Positions 5,935 to 6,191 of a stretch of DNA of 6,191 nucleotides are shown in pieces. Made by a program: the position numbers and the translations under genes. The DNA lies in the NCBI GenBank assembly GCA_002433675.1, contig DJIP01000105.1, positions 1-6,191 of the forward strand, written 5' to 3'. How positions within the stretch are numbered: position 1 is the stretch's first letter; every line of letters begins with the position of its first letter. The notes under the pieces were generated by a model. It had not been told where the DNA came from, ran no database searches, and saw only the letters and a program-made list of their open reading frames with translations. This DNA is from Halomonas halophila (GTDB lineage Bacteria > Pseudomonadota > Gammaproteobacteria > Pseudomonadales > Halomonadaceae).

Positions 5935-6191
5935 ATGTGGAGCCTCAAGGATCTTCATCTGCAGCCGATCGCCGGTGAATGGAAGGCTGGAAGTTCCGGC
6001 GAGTCGCTCAAGGTGATGGACCCCTACCACCAGAAACAACTGGTGGAGATCACCCAGGCAGATCGTACCGACGTCGAGCGTGCCTTTGATGCGGCCGACC
6101 GAGCGCAACGGCAGTGGGCGGATACCAGCGCTACCCACAGAGCGGCTGTACTGCGCCGTGTCGCCGAACTGATGGAAGAGCGCAAGGATGA
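5935..6191 (+). CDS. Aldehyde dehydrogenase family protein, N-terminal part (runs off the right edge)
   Basis: This is an NAD(P)-dependent aldehyde dehydrogenase that would oxidise an aldehyde to its acid. Only the first 85 codons of an expected 480-500 are present. The visible part has the usual N-terminal pattern: IAGEWKAGSSGESLKVMDPYHQKQLVEI (residues 12-39), the helix DVERAFDAADRAQRQW (46-61), then THRAAVLRRVAELMEERKDE. The start at 5935 is well supported by AAGGAG 5 bases upstream. The cofactor motifs and catalytic Cys and Glu lie outside the window, so the substrate cannot be judged. The N-terminus resembles the vanillin/benzaldehyde dehydrogenase branch, but weakly. The gene is divergent from adhE across 488 bases, suggesting possible shared control of aldehyde metabolism. 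Confidence 0.88.
   Translation, partial: MWSLKDLHLQPIAGEWKAGSSGESLKVMDPYHQKQLVEITQADRTDVERAFDAADRAQRQWADTSATHRAAVLRRVAELMEERKD

Overview
The window looks like an ordinary stretch of chromosome from a GC-rich gammaproteobacterium. The AdhE protein follows the Escherichia coli enzyme almost residue for residue, and the overall composition would suit Halomonadaceae, but that placement is inference. No mobile element, phage gene, CRISPR array, tRNA or rRNA is visible, and I found no convincing undescribed multi-gene system.

Layout from left to right. An amidase-signature-family amidase on the minus strand runs off the left edge, missing only its C-terminus (1-1301). A 118-base gap rich in small inverted repeats follows (1302-1419). 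Next is an AraC-family transcription regulator on the minus strand (1420-2358), lying directly upstream of the amidase and a likely regulator of it. Its upstream region (2359-2528) holds three copies of a 9-base repeat around a candidate -10 box. A strong hairpin (2529-2562) probably ends the transcript of adhE, a complete bifunctional acetaldehyde/alcohol dehydrogenase gene on the minus strand (2657-5446). A 488-base non-coding region (5447-5934) separates adhE from a divergent aldehyde dehydrogenase gene on the plus strand, of which only the first 85 codons are present (5935-6191).

Functionally there are two neighbourhoods. One is an amidase and its presumed regulator, probably for using an amide as a nitrogen or carbon source. 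The other is a divergent pair of aldehyde/alcohol-oxidising or -reducing enzymes. AdhE interconverts acetyl-CoA, acetaldehyde and ethanol, and the ALDH probably oxidises an aldehyde to an acid. The most interesting material is regulatory: repeats around the araC promoter, a hairpin covering the amidase ribosome binding site, a small palindrome covering the adhE ribosome binding site, and a long adhE leader. AdhE also has an unusually long, charged C-terminal tail with an internal 18-base tandem duplication.
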